Below are positions 24,655 through 37,800 of a DNA stretch of 64,000 bases, piece after piece. Both the position numbers and the translations under genes were made by a program. Source of the stretch: Sphagnum compactum (Eukaryota; Bryophyta; Sphagnopsida; Sphagnales); contig OZ234495.1 in NCBI GenBank assembly GCA_965153455.1, positions 20,828,875 through 20,892,874 on the forward strand, read 5' to 3'. The stretch's first letter is position 1. Each line of letters begins with the position of its first letter. Below the pieces are notes generated by a model that did not search any database, was not told where the DNA came from, and saw only the letters and a list, made by a program, of their open reading frames with translations.

Positions 24655-25560
24655 AATGCTGCAGCTTGAATTAGGTCACCACCCAATGTGAAGCTCAAAA
24701 CAGCTCCTTTCCGTCCTCGTCCTCCTCCAACTGCTGGATCAACCCTAGCTAGGGTTTTCCAGCAATCCAAGAGCAGAAAAAACCCAACACACCACACACA
24801 GAACTAACGCAGCCTACAGTTCTAAAATGCCTTCTTCTTCTTCTGCTTCGGCTTCTTCAATAGCAGAAAAAGGAAACTAGGGTTTGGAAGCTGCTCCTCC
24901 TCCTCCTCCTCCTGCTCCTGCTCCTCCTCATGTTGGCAAGCGCAAACAATTCACGCAAACTCTCTCCATGGTCACCAAAAAAAAAAAAAAAAAAACCCCA
25001 AAACTCAGCACCAATTTCTTCCAAGAACTCCGAGACTTTTTTCTATTAAAAAAAACGAAACAAAAAAGTTAATTCGCGCGCATACACACATACCCAAACC
25101 CCACTTCTCTTTTCTAAAATCCAGCCTCCAAATGCGAGTTCTCGTGTTTCCAGGTTCCTCGATGAAAAACCCTCCCCAAAACTTTTTCCTAAAAAACCTC
25201 CAAAACGAAAAAAAAAAAAAAAAACAGCCCAATGTCAACAAGCCTTGAAGGATTGTGTTAGCACAAGAAAAACAAGCCTACAACGGAAAGGATTTTCGCT
25301 CGCTGGAGTGGGAAAAACTGCGCAGGGACGAAGAGAGAGAAAAAAAAGAACACGAAGAGGAAGAAGAAGACGACGATGGAAAAGGGCGGCGTTCTTCGCC
25401 CACCGGCTATAGCCAGTCGACCGGTTCATCTTTTGCACTCATCTTTTTCGATTTTGCTCTTTTTCTTTTTCTCCAAAAGACACTAAGAATTTTCTGACAG
25501 GTTTTTTTTTTAACAGCTGGGTAACTTTATTTATTACTCTGCTCTTTTTTCTTTTTTAAC
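24655..25560 (-). promoter_or_regulatory. PDS5 5' leader and probable promoter region
   Basis: Upstream of the PDS5 start the sequence changes from AT-rich to mixed, with pyrimidine-rich CTT and CTC runs, poly(A) tracts and CG-containing patches near 25,072-25,082 and 25,385-25,415. AACCCTA motifs lie at 24,741-24,756 and about 24,877-24,888. Such motifs (telo boxes) are common in 5' regions of plant genes active in dividing cells, which suits a cohesin regulator. No transcription start site can be placed. Confidence 0.45.
24741..24756. promoter_or_regulatory. 16-bp palindrome made of two telo boxes
   Basis: AACCCTAGCTAGGGTT is a perfect palindrome about 87 bp upstream of the PDS5 start codon. 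It is two telo-box half sites (AACCCTA and TAGGGTT) in inverted orientation, a possible site for a dimeric telobox-binding protein. The sequence is certain; the function is inferred. Confidence 0.55.
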
Positions 25561-26130
25561 TTTTTTGGATTGGTACTATTACTAGGTACCTACTACCTAC
25601 TTACTAGGTAGGTAACTCTTGGCCAGAGTTAAATAAACCAACCCATGCACACTGATGGATGGATGAATGGATGGATGGATGAATAGATGGATGGCAAGTG
25701 GTCAGGAACCAGTTTTCTGTTAGTTTCCAGTACCCTGTCTACTAACCCATGGTGGTTAGTTCAGTTACTCTAATTAAGGAAACCCACTTGTGGGTGGGTT
25801 GTTAGTTGTTATAGTATGTAGGAAAACCCTTTAACTACCCTAAACAAACCCTAAACCCTAAACCCTATTACTATAAACTATAAACCATCTAGTTACCTGG
25901 TAGTCGCCTATTGTCTACCTACATATAGGACCTACTCCTTAAGAGTAGGTAGGTGTAGGAGCCTCCGCTCCTATGACTCGTGATCTATCATAGTTAGGTC
26001 TAGGGTAACTCGTGATGGGCGGGGTGTTGTTCCTGAAATAAGTTCCCCTAATTCGGAGTCGAGGGACCCTTAGGGTTTAGGGGTATAATGGGTTTAGGGT
26101 TTAAACCTTAAACCCTACAATGTCCCACAA
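25560..26130. other. Intergenic block with interstitial telomere repeats and GGTAC/AGGTAG inverted motifs
   Basis: Upstream of PDS5, this block has a GGATG-type tetranucleotide run (about 25,655-25,693), three consecutive CCCTAAA heptamers (about 25,847-25,866), and TTTAGGG motifs in both orientations near 26,073-26,118. Short inverted motifs such as ACTAGGTACC and ACTAGGTAGG occur near 25,583-25,612. No gene is visible. Confidence 0.6.
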
Positions 26131-28182
26131 TTTTTAATGCTTTGTAATGTGACTTGCAAATACACTAGGATTTTTATGCTTGGTGTCTTATGTTTGTGAT
26201 AATTTTTCTCGGGGCTTTACAATGGGTAGAAGCCAATCCCTAGTGTGAGGGACATACTAAAAATGTGAGATCAAACTTGTAGTAGACTTGGCCAAGGACC
26301 CATATTTTGGGAATGCCCCTTCTACCCTAAGGCTTTACCCTACATTAAAAGCTTTTAAAATCTCCCAATATGCACATTCCTATAGAAGCCATTACCAAAA
26401 CTCCATGTCTCTTTGCAAGTTGGTATGAAATTCTTAACATTTTACATTGAAACGAACACATTCATTTTCCGCCAAAAAAAATTCAAAAAAATTCAAAATT
26501 TTAACAAAATTTTGTAAATATAACAATCTCTATGTGAATTGGTGAATCTTTATGTCTCTAAATAATGCGTGTTTTGTTTGGTTAAAAATTATCTCCATTC
26601 AATGCATTTGGAAAGCTTTGGATTATGAAATCGCCTGTTATGAAACATGAGGTCATGAAACTTGAAATTGTCAACCAAAAAATCACATTGCAAGTACAAA
26701 GTTCAAATTGGAATGGTATCCAAAACTTGTTTGGGATCTTTGGATCACACATCATTGTCCTTGTCAAAAAAACCAAGAAAAAAAAGTTGCTTGCAACCTC
26801 TCCTCAAACTTGGAAAAACTATGCAAAACAACCTCTTCATGCAAGAAAAAATGAAAAAGACTCACCAGTTGCAACCTCTCCACAAGCTCAAAAAAGCTCT
26901 CTATCGAGATGCTTTTTGTGCTTACCAAAATGCAAGCTACAAATTATGTTGTAACTTTTGCACCTTTGTTGAATTGCACATGTTATGCACACACACACCT
27001 ATCTAACTCAAGACCAAACTTGTTTGAGCTTGATTTGTGGCCAATCAAAACTATGGGTTAAGCCACAATTAACTCTTGTTTCTAGTTGTTTTTTTTTTCA
27101 AAGACATAGGTCTTGGTTTTGATTTTAATTTCACGCACAAAATAAATTGAGAACCTTGTTCTAGTTTTGATTTATTTTTAAAATTAGAAAAACCTAATTC
27201 CAATCTAGTTCCAAAAATCAAACCTAGTCCAAATTTGATTCTCATTAACCAAAATTTGAAACAGACAATTTTAACCCACTAAACTGACCACATGGCCAAC
27301 ATTTGTAAATACACATTTTACCCAATTTTTTTTAAAAACATTTTCCCTTTGTCAAAATAATTTATTTTTTGAAAAAAAACATTCAACAATTAAAATTTGA
27401 ATATTTCAAAATTTTGATGATAGTTAACAAGTACACTAAATATTATTTTTAGTGATGATGTTATTGATAAATCTCGATGGCTTCAATTGTTCCTTATATG
27501 GGGAAGTTGTTGAGTTCAATTCCCTAAAAATTTTGACCATATGAATTAAAGTGTTTTTTTTTTAATAGGCCCTCTTCAAAATTAATGAATATCGCACATC
27601 AATTATACTTATAGATTTGAAATCTACCCTTACCATGAAAAGGCAATTAGTTTGTGGGTAGAAAAAGGATATATGCCAAAATCATTCCATAACATTCATC
27701 TATGCATATTTTGCAATGTGATTACGAATCATGATGGATTGGATTGTATAATGGTGAGTAATTGTTGAATATATTTTCTTTTGGCATATCATTTCATTAC
27801 ATAAATGGCTTTGAACAAAAAAAATTATCATATGCGCTTGGATTTTTTAAAAATAAATTAATTGTGATTTGCCATCATAAAAGCGTTTTGAATGTATTCT
27901 TAAGGCTATTGATCAATTCCATTCTATTTTTTAAACATTCATGTTTGCACTGTTAATGTCACAAGTTTTTGTTTTCTAGTGTGAAATAATTTTGTGTAAA
28001 TAATTATATTTACCTTGCATTTACCCATTTAACCAAGGTTGATGTGAAATTTGACAAACATTAATCAAAATTTCCAATGTTGAAAATTTTGAGAAAACTC
28101 TCATTCAAAAACTATATACCATCATTTTGCCTAATAATGAGAAAAAATAATTCAATGCATATTAAATATTTACGAACCTGAA

Positions 28183-28224
<42 letters not shown>

Positions 28225-29285
28225 TAAAAGGTTACTTGACAAATTCAAATTGTAGATATATATTTTTAAAAGTTTTGTAGGTGTTGTAATAAACTTGTTA
28301 ATGAATAGCCATTTTAATTATGTGATGTATGTATGATTTTTTTGTACCCACTCATTTCTATATTTCTTTTTTTCAACTCTTTTACATATTTATAGTAAGT
28401 CATACATAAAGTTTCATAACATTTTATTAAAAATGTTAAACCATTGAGACGGAAATCTTAAAAAGAAATGGATTTGACCAATGGTTCATAATTGTCTTTA
28501 TTTATGTAAACCAAGTTTGACCCTCTAAATTGTTGAAATCTTAAAATAGTTGAAATTTTTAAGCATCAAAATCTCAAAATAGTTATTCATGGTGTTGAAG
28601 ATCAAGGCAAAAAATAATAATTAACTTGACATTTGGATGCTAAATTATCATTCATAAGCTATGCATATAAAGGTAAATGATGAATTATTTAGCCTTACCT
28701 TTGAAAGAAGATAAATGTTCCTCATTCTTCTTAAACTTTTCCCATATTTCTAATTTTGCAAAGCTTGCATAAACCTCTTACCTTTATCCAATTTGGGGAA
28801 AAAAAAAAGTTTTTAGACCAAAGTCCTTAGCTAGTGTTTTTTTGGGGGCATATTTTTGCCAAATGGTGAATTTTTTTTTCAAATCGTTGAAAATATAATA
28901 TTTTTGGGAAATTATAATCACCAAATTTCAAAACTCATTAATTTTAATAGGTAGTCAAAAATATTGAATGATGTTTTGTAAAATATTTTCATATTTTGTT
29001 ATTGCCAAATCTAACTAAGTCATCTTATAATGAGCACCACATTAACGACATCACAAAATTGGAAATATATATATATATATAGATATATATATATATAAAT
29101 GTACCTAGTTGATTTTTTTTTAAAAATCACATTAGACATTAAGAAGTTTTATATATTTTACCCTTATCAAATTAATAATATTAAAACCTAAATATCCACC
29201 CAATACTTATGTTGGATGTGTGGTAAAGGCATTCTAGAAGACTTAAGGCATACATAGCACAAAACACATACACAATGGAATCACA
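26131..29285. other. AT-rich gene desert
   Basis: Very AT-rich sequence with no supportable gene. The open frames at 26,582-27,006 lie in a partly duplicated, lysine-rich stretch and show no domain. (AT)n tracts occur at about 28,188-28,219 and 29,062-29,097. Confidence 0.6.
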
Positions 29286-29589
29286 TCATATATATTAATT
29301 CAGTAAGTCTGTCTGTGACGAAGGTTTTCGGGGGTGGGGGAGGGAGAGACCTGTGAAGCAGCGGGTGACAGGGCTTGGTAACGGGGCGAGGAGGGCCAGC
29401 ACGGGGCGAGAAGTTAATTATATATAACAGGGGAACCGGGGGGGGGGGGGGATTAACGGGTTAAAGAATCGGAGTGGAAAATGCGAAGGAGGTGGGGGGG
29501 GTCGACGGGGTAAAGAACCGGAATGGGCAATGGGAAGGACTAGGCGGGGGGGAGCTCGACGGGTGCATTATGCACCAGGTTCACACTAG
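29286..29589. mobile_element. Small Helitron-like element, GC-rich
   Basis: The right end has the Helitron 3' signature: a perfect hairpin GGTGCATTATGCACC (about 29,564-29,578), then about ten bases, then CTAG followed by T. A TC terminus preceded by A at 29,286 is a plausible left end, giving about 304 bp inserted between A and T. Helitrons are rolling-circle transposons that insert between A and T with no target duplication. The interior is unusually GC-rich for this desert. It holds poly(G) runs and a degenerate internal duplication (GGGTTAAAGAATCGG and GGGTAAAGAACCGG). It encodes no protein, so it would be non-autonomous. Confidence 0.55.
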
Positions 29590-32500
29590 TTAGAACGTAA
29601 ATTCTAATGTTTTCTAGGGCATGGCCTTTCCTCGGGTTTTAGTTAGGCATGACATATTTAAAGATTAAAAAAATAAAATAACACATTCACCTTTTATGCA
29701 ACTTTTAGAGATTTTAAGCCTTGCAATTTTGCTAAACACCTTTCTTATTTTTTGAAAGTGTAACCGAAAATCCTTGAGGAAACTGTGTGATCCCAATTTC
29801 ACTTTTCCATAGGGAATTTGGCCTAACCTTTTGTTTTTTTCCCTCAACAACTTGAGTGGGAAAATGTGCCAAGTTGCACAAAGCTACACATTATGGAGAT
29901 GGCTGCACAAATGGATGGCCATCATCCGCCTTTGAACTTCTAAAAACCTTATGAAAATTTTAAAGGTGAAGGGTAAACTTAAACTTGGGCTCCACCTTGC
30001 TCCATATTATGAGGGATAATCAATAGTATGTTATTGTAAATGTAATTGTCAAGGAAGTGTTGTCCAACACCTTAGGTTACATTACATTAGCACCTACATT
30101 AATATCGTGGTAAAAATCACAAAATCTTATTAAATTGTTTATAAACATTATAAATTTGTCCCATATTCACAAAGGCACAAAAGTTCAAAAGATGAGGCAA
30201 TGCTCACAAAGAGGGGAAAATTTATAACAATCCCACACCATACCTAAAACAAATCGACAATAAACAAACGTGAAAAAGCTTGAGAAAATCCTTTCAATGC
30301 AACTTCTTCCTTCTTTTTAAAGGAAGCTCATTTTTTGCATTAACATGGTTTATTGTGCAATACAAATCCACAAAGAGCAATTTCGTGTTGTCTTTTGTTC
30401 TCTAATGTAAATTGGGATGAAGAATACACAATTTACAAACACACATTCATTGCGCACGTGCCATTGTATATGAGTTTTGTGTAAAGGATAACGCTAATCA
30501 TGTTGGAATTCAAAGGGAACATGAAGATAATGGCCAACAAGTTTTTATAACATATAATCAATTGTAAAATACATAAATATATAGGATATTTATTATATTA
30601 TATTTTTATTTTTTTCCCAAGATGGGGTGATAAAGTTGGAAATAGGACTTTGATCACAACCAGTACGAAGGTCTTACCTTGATTATATGTGTGGTGACTT
30701 TCCCCACATTCGGACCCATTCCAAAAAGATCATTGTGCACACAAAATAAATAAATCAAATATTATATTAAAAAATTTATGAACACATTGTAATAACATAT
30801 ATGAATTGAAGGTCATTTGAATACTCCATGTTTATAATCCAAAATGAATGAAAAGGATGTAACTTAAATGTTGAGAGAAATTTGTAAAGCACCAAGTTGT
30901 AATAACAATGCATGCTTAATTTTCAAGTTTGAGTAATTAGTAAGTGTTTTACAAGTGAAATTATAGTTGTCATGCAAATTTTCTAGCATTATTGCACCAC
31001 CACTAATCTAGCATGTGCCATTGGCACAAGTGTATTGAATTGGTTACCCAATTAATTTTTCTTTCCAAATTTTTTGGGTAATTTAATTGAATTTTCAATG
31101 ACAAAAAATACTTAAAATTCAACATCTCCCACAAATTGGTTTTAAATTTTTTAAAATCACCTTCATTAAATCCTACTCATTAAGGGTTTTGCAAAAATAC
31201 TAAAAACATGGCCAAATTCCCTATTATTTTTAGTTTTGATTTAAATGAATTTTCAAAGGGAAAAATGTTCAAATTTTCCACCATAGGTCAAAACATTATG
31301 AGACCAATTCCGTGCACCCTTATTCATCAAGGGCTTTCCAATGACACCCAAAATGTGAAAGCCATGGTTTGCGAAAGCTCAACACAACAAACAAACAAAC
31401 CACCTTCCTTCAAAGTCAAACAAATCAAGTTATGTTTCATCACAAGCTTTTGTTTTTTATGTCCAATTTTCAACTTTTTCAACTTTTTGGGCACCGATCC
31501 TTTTCATTTACTTGCTTCAAGAGATGGCATCTATGATAGCATCACACATGTTCATAATTATAAAGGTATATATATGTTGCAAAAATGACAACGTTGAAAA
31601 CCATGGGAATTGTAAACTAATATATTTGATGACGGATATTTATATAATTTCAGGAATTTTCAAATATTTGGAAAAATATTAATGCACACATGTAAATCAA
31701 ACCTAATAGTGGATGGTCTATAATGTTGCAATGATGTCATTTTCATAAATGGTGTTTGATCGTTTTGTTCTTATCATTATATATTTTCAAGTTGTAGACA
31801 TTATATTATGACACAAGTCATAATTGAATTTTAATATTTACAATATTCTAATTCATATAAAAATGTCAAACTAAATTTAAAATTATGGATGGAATTTTCT
31901 TATCAAATTTCACATTAAAAACATTTCACCATTATATGAATATTTTTCAACCATTATTTGTGCCAAGTAGGATCCACTTTTTCTTGAACACCACCATTAC
32001 CAGAAACTCGTTGTTTAGTTGTCATTTTTTTTGCATGTATAAATCCTTGCGATATTGGTTGTTTTCTTGTTTATGTTGTATTACTTATTGACATGTAATT
32101 TATGAAATTGAAATGGTGAAATTTGAGTGGAAGAAATAATGAACTACAACAAAGGTTCAAAACACCAATCTTTGTGGTAAACAATACTTTTTAATTTCTT
32201 AATTAATTTTCTTGAATATGATTACCAATCTACTTTGAAATTACAAATTTACATCTAGTTTAGTCACGACAATTATATGCAATCGCGCAAGTAATGTTCC
32301 TATGAATACCAACTATAACATTGACCTAACATCTACACATATTTTTATAAGGACCAAAACATAAATATAAAACAATTCCACATCCAATTTGTTATGACAA
32401 ATTTCAAAATTATGCAAAAGTTTTCAAAATTGTATGAAAAAAAAAAGTCCCAAAAAAAAAGGTATGATAAAAAATATTTCCAAGTTTCCTTCCAAAAACA

Positions 32501-33170
32501 TAATTTCAATTTAGTAGTTCTAATTAATTTCCTGGGTAACTAACTACTACACCACCCTATTAACCATTTCATCCCTTTAACCCTTTGTTTATCCATGTTA
32601 GATACCATATGACTAATGTAGTAAAAATCACATTATAAAGAAGCACATTTGTATTGATGAAAACTCAAGATATGAAGAAAGCCATGTTAGTTGACACTAT
32701 TTTTTATAACCATTATCCAAAGAAATAAAATTTGAGTATATATATATATATATATAGTTGAATTTTTTTTGAAAAAAAAATTAGACAATCTCAACCTTAA
32801 TCACTATGTCTTTGATGAAAAAAAGTTTGGGATGAAATGGAGGAAGGATAGAATGACATGTGCCTTTTCATGTCCATGTCCGTGGGCAAGGAAAAGGAAC
32901 AAAATAACTAAATTTGGAATTAATATTTAATTTTTGGAATCAACTTTTGTAAGATGAAACAAGGGGATCCTATTATAACCCCCTAAAAAAAGGGGCACTC
33001 ACTTGTTGTCATTGGAATTAATATTTATTTTATTTTTATGATATTTGATTTTTCTTTAAATTTATGATTTCTTTTGATGTGCAAAGTTATATTTAGTTTC
33101 ACTTTGAAAAGGTAGTTCTCTAAACATATGTGAAGAACAAGCAAATATATGGTGTCTATCTATCGTGTGC
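29590..33170. other. AT-rich gene desert
   Basis: No gene supported. The 126-residue open frame at 31,208-31,588 has no recognisable domain and the base composition of its surroundings, so I do not call it. An (AT)n tract lies at about 32,738-32,756. Poly(A) and poly(T) runs are frequent. Confidence 0.55.
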
Positions 33171-33922
33171 CTTTTTTTTTTTCGGGTGCAATGAGTCATT
33201 TTGATTGGCCCATCACCCCAAAAAAAACCCTTCCAAACTTTGGAAGTTCCATTGGTTAACTAACACCTTCATAGGAGAGCATTCCCCAAATAAGTGCCCC
33301 TTGGCTCCACCTCAAGGCAATTGCTTATTTTGGGAACATGGCACTCAAGGGGGCTACTACCCTATTATTGTTGTAGGTCTCAAAGCTCTCCCACTCTTAA
33401 GGAGTAGGAACACCTTACTCCATAAGACCCCTCCCACTCTTAAAGAGTAGGAAAAAGACCCTACTACCCTTGTCTCCATAAGGAGTAATATATTGACCTA
33501 CAAAGTGCCCTCCAAATGCAATGGGAAATTTCTCCACATTATTTAATTATTTAGATAATAATTATTTAATTATTTAAATTATTTAAATCACTATGGGGGA
33601 ATTACTCCAAGTTTGTTATGAGAAAGGGAGAAAACATTTGGACCCAAAACCAAATAAATGAATTGATTAGGCACCAAAACCAATGTAGAAGAATTTTTTA
33701 TAATTTATTAAAAAAACCAATGTAAAAAAAATTTTAAAATATTTTTAAAATAAAAAATGATAAGAATAAAAAAATGAATTGATTAGGCACCAAAACCAAT
33801 GTAGAAGAATGCAATCTCATGTGGTTCTCCATTTGGCAATTTCCAATTGAGCAAGTGGATTAAATAAAATGGGTTACCTCATTATTAAGTGGCATTAATA
33901 GAAGAGATGTAAAACCTTTCAT
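33171..33922. other. Intergenic DNA with short duplicated blocks
   Basis: A segment at about 33,195-33,240 has the TTTGATTGGCCCATCA motif also seen near 5,687 and 7,739. Two blocks containing CCCACTCTTAA-GAGTAGGA occur near 33,389 and 33,427. A block containing GATTAGGCACCAAAACCAAT occurs at about 33,665 and again at 33,783, a tandem duplication with a period near 118 bp. No gene is supported. Confidence 0.55.
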
Positions 33923-34872
33923 TCTATTCTATATAATAAAGGACGTCGTGGTCGTGAAGCTTCGGGATGAAATGAAGCTTTCCATCCATACATCCGTCCG
34001 TCATCCATCCCGTTATCCGTCCAAACAGAACAAATATATATTTTAAAAAGGGAAAAAACTAGAAAAAAAATAAAAACAGAAAAACACTTTAACAATTAGA
34101 AACTTTTTGTAAACACTTAAACATGAAACAAAAAAGGGAAATACAGTAAAATAATCTTAAAAGAAAATTAAAAAATAGATGACAAAAAATAAGAAACAAA
34201 ACAGAGAGCAAAAGAAAGAGAAAAAAAACCATACTTGAAGAAAAAATGAGGTTTGTCTTCTTTTTCCGAACTTCAAACCTGCATCTAATCAAACAAAAAT
34301 AAAAAAGTTTTTTAAAATTATTTTTATTCTAAAACATATTAGAAAAACTAGATTTTTTTGGAAAAGAAAATAGAAACTAAATAATAAATAAATGCATAAA
34401 AAATTAAAAAAAGATAGAAAAATTAGAATAGAAAAAATTAAAACATGAAACAAACATAAACAAAAAAAAAGTAAAAACACAAAAACAATAAAAAAGGAAT
34501 GGAAACAAATGAAACAAGGAAAGGGAAATACGGTAAAATCATTTTAAAAGAAAAAAACTACAAAAAAGAAGAAACCAAATAAAAAGTAGAAAATAAGAAA
34601 AAATAAAACTTATAATAATGAAGAAAAACCCTACTTGAAAAGGAATGAGGTGTGTCTTCTTTTTCCAAACTTCAAACTTGCATCCAAATAAACAAAAATA
34701 CAAAAGTGAAAAAGAAACACTTTATTTTTATTATACAAAATAATAATAATAAAAACAGAAAACACATAAAAATAAATAATAAAAAAGATAAAAGTTTTAA
34801 AAAAAAACTAAAACATGAACAAAACATTGTTGAAATAACACACCTGTGCATTAGGCACGGGGTTCAAACTAG
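33923..34872. mobile_element. Helitron-like non-autonomous element, about 950 bp
   Basis: The left end reads TCTATTCTATATAATAAAGG, close to the usual 5' start of plant Helitrons. The right end has a seven-pair hairpin, CCTGTGC-ATTAG-GCACGGG (34,843-34,861, one T-G pair), then GTTCAAACTAG and a flanking T, the classic plant Helitron 3' end. The interior is A-rich, encodes no protein, and contains an imperfect direct duplication. The block GGGAAATACAGTAAAAT near 34,137 recurs near 34,524, and the TGTCTTCTTTTTCC segment recurs in both, for a period of about 387 bp. A transposase (Rep/helicase) would have to act in trans. Confidence 0.75.
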
Positions 34873-37800
34873 TAATAATATATGTATTGGGGGGTTGAAA
34901 AAGGAGTTGAAATTTAGATTGACAACATCAATCTAAATAGTTAATGGCACACTTCCCAAGTAGAGTTTTGGCTCAAATTTGGACATACACATAGATACTA
35001 GAGTAGTAAAGACAAAAGGATGAAACATCAAACTACATAGCCTAGTCCAGGTATTGAATGCTTTTTGGTTTTTTAATACAAGGTTGGTCCTTGTATTGGG
35101 TCCTTTTAAAACTTTCATACAAGTGTGAGGCCAACTTTCACCTCCTATTTGGTGGTCTCATTCTCTCTTGGTTGTTGCTTATAAAGTCTTGCAATAAAGG
35201 ACCAAAATTTGAAAACCCAACATGGACTCCTTTTTAATAACATTCTTTTTTAAAGCTCATGGGCTTTCTACCTAGAGTCTATGGTTTAGGTGCTATATCG
35301 GGGTTGTGAAATGCCGAACATGGGCTATGGGATTATTAAACTAAGGACTATGGCTGTATGGGTGTATTAGCTATATGATTATGCATTATAGGCTATATGG
35401 TTATATGATTATGAGCTAGTGGGGGTTATGGGTCTCGGGTCTTGAATTTTTTGTTTTAAAGTTTAATTTTTACAATTTATGTGTGGGTTTTTTAATGTTT
35501 AAGTTTAAAAGTTTTTTATTTTTGGGATTTAGGATTTGAGATTTTAGGGTTTTTGTTTGAATTTTTCAAGGTTAAAATTTTAAGGTTTAAGGTGAGGTTT
35601 AAGGTTTGAATTTTAAGGTTCCTAAAAACATTGAGTTGTATTAGTTTTAAATGCATGAATGGTTTCAGACTATATTCAAATTCACAAGGATTCAAAGAAA
35701 TTTCTTCATGACATGTTGGTTTTGGTGTGAAGATGGAGAATGAATAACTCATTGTAGTTATGGGGGCAAACTTCATATGAATAATGGGCGAATATGGATT
35801 GTACATGGCTAGTTACGAAAAAAATTGTCCAAGGACTTTTTGCATGGGCAATTTTCCATGCCTTAAAACAAATTGCAAGCAAGTTGCTTCATGAAAAAGG
35901 ACAATGAACATTGAACTTTTAAATTAAATTAATGAGGCACTCTTTTTGAAGACCAAGGGGTTACAAGAACAAAATGTTGAAGGAAAAAACCTTTGAATGC
36001 TATATTTAAAATGTGGTTTGTCACTTTGCCAAACAATTCAAGAATCCAAAAGCAATTGAAAGATGCGAATAATTAGAAGACTAGTGACAAGAATGACAAG
36101 CAATCAACTATTGTTCATCTTGTTGAAAAAATAATGAAAATGATGCTACAAAGAAGACACTTGCAAATGCAAATGAAACGTTTGTCAATGGATTAGAGTC
36201 TTGAAATGATAATGTGAAAGTAAAAATGGTTCATAAATTCTAGTGCATCAAAACATGTAACTCACAATATGGGTTGTTTCTTTAAGTCTTAAAAGATAAT
36301 ATTGTTATTACAATGTTTCATTCTACTACCGATGCAGACATGTTGTGTTTGTGATGTTAATGAAGTAAATGGAAACACACTACTTTATTTTGCATTATTG
36401 TTATGTCTACAAGGGATTTTTCCTCTTACCATTGATGTTTATTTATTTATATTGAAATTTCAATGTATGTTGGAATATACTTTTTTTCAAACACTAAAAG
36501 AAATGTGTCAAATGGCAAATACAACTACACATACAAAAAATTGAATGAATGGTTTTCGTGAAACTTACTAGCAAACTTAATGGATTGTGGCAATCGGAGT
36601 TTTGATTTTGAACAACCCAAGGAACTATCCTTCACAAACCATAGAACTTATGCAAATAATCAAGGATGCAAAGGTGCCAAATGCAAATATATTAAGACTA
36701 TTATTTTGAAAACCCAATACTTGACAATGATGATATGGATTTGGAAGGCGAAGGAAATTTTGATGTTGATAACAATGGAGAATTCATGTATGGTATGTAA
36801 ATTCTCATCAAAAGTGATGATAATTTTGAAATTTCTTCAAGAAAAGAATGTTAGAAGTGTGTTGGTTTTAAGGTATTTCCCTAGATTATGGAAGAAATTG
36901 CACTTGGGTGCTTTCCACTTATTATGGCAAGATAAATTAAGATATTTAGAAGAGGTTGAAGATTGCTTGATTACATTTGTTGATTGTGAAGGCTTAAATA
37001 AGGATTGTGCAATTTAAGTTCTATATAAAGATACATGTTATGCATGTTTTGTCCTTTTGTTTTCTAGATCGATGTATATAATATATAACTAGTTGTTGAA
37101 AAACAATATTTTCATTATTAGATTGTAATGCATGTTTGAGATCATTAAATACTTTAGTTTTATTTTGCACCTATCATTAATGGTAGTGCATTACTCTTTT
37201 ACATCTAGTGTACAAGCAATAGTGCATTCCATTGTGTCGAGGGTAGTGATTTTTTTTTAGCCACCCTTATGCATCATAACTTGATAAATATTATTGAATG
37301 ATAGTAATAGATGTAACATGTTAGTGTTTCGCATTGTTGTAACTCAAAATCAATTTAATCTCATATACATGCTAATGTTTCTCATTATGTTACGTGAATT
37401 AGTTATTACATCACAAAATGCCAACACATTTAACAAAATAAAAATCATGCAAACAACAACAAGCCACCTTGTGTAATTTAGATTTCACATGATCATGATT
37501 ATTGCACATGATGAATGGGACTATCTCTAGTCAAGGAACAATATTTTTTACTTGCAAAGTTGAGCAAAAAAATCATGTACTATTAAAATAGGTCTTCCAT
37601 TCAACAATAGTTTAGAGGCAAAACCAAATGTTTTATTGATAATAAACAATTCAAAAATTCTTTCAAACAAACGTAATTAAATAAATTATTGAAAATTGGT
37701 TGAGTGACTATAAGATCCTTACTCGATTAGTAATCTCGATAAGTGTTAAAACCCCACAATCATATACATGTCATGTGAAAGCTAAATACTACATGAAGGA

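Noticed and set aside
31208-31588. A 126-residue open frame in the AT-rich desert
   Set aside because: Composition matches the flanks, no domain is visible and no other exon joins it.
36580-37017. A 145-residue open frame as a possible transposon gene
   Set aside because: No family could be recognised and neighbouring frames are interrupted; left within the intergenic description.
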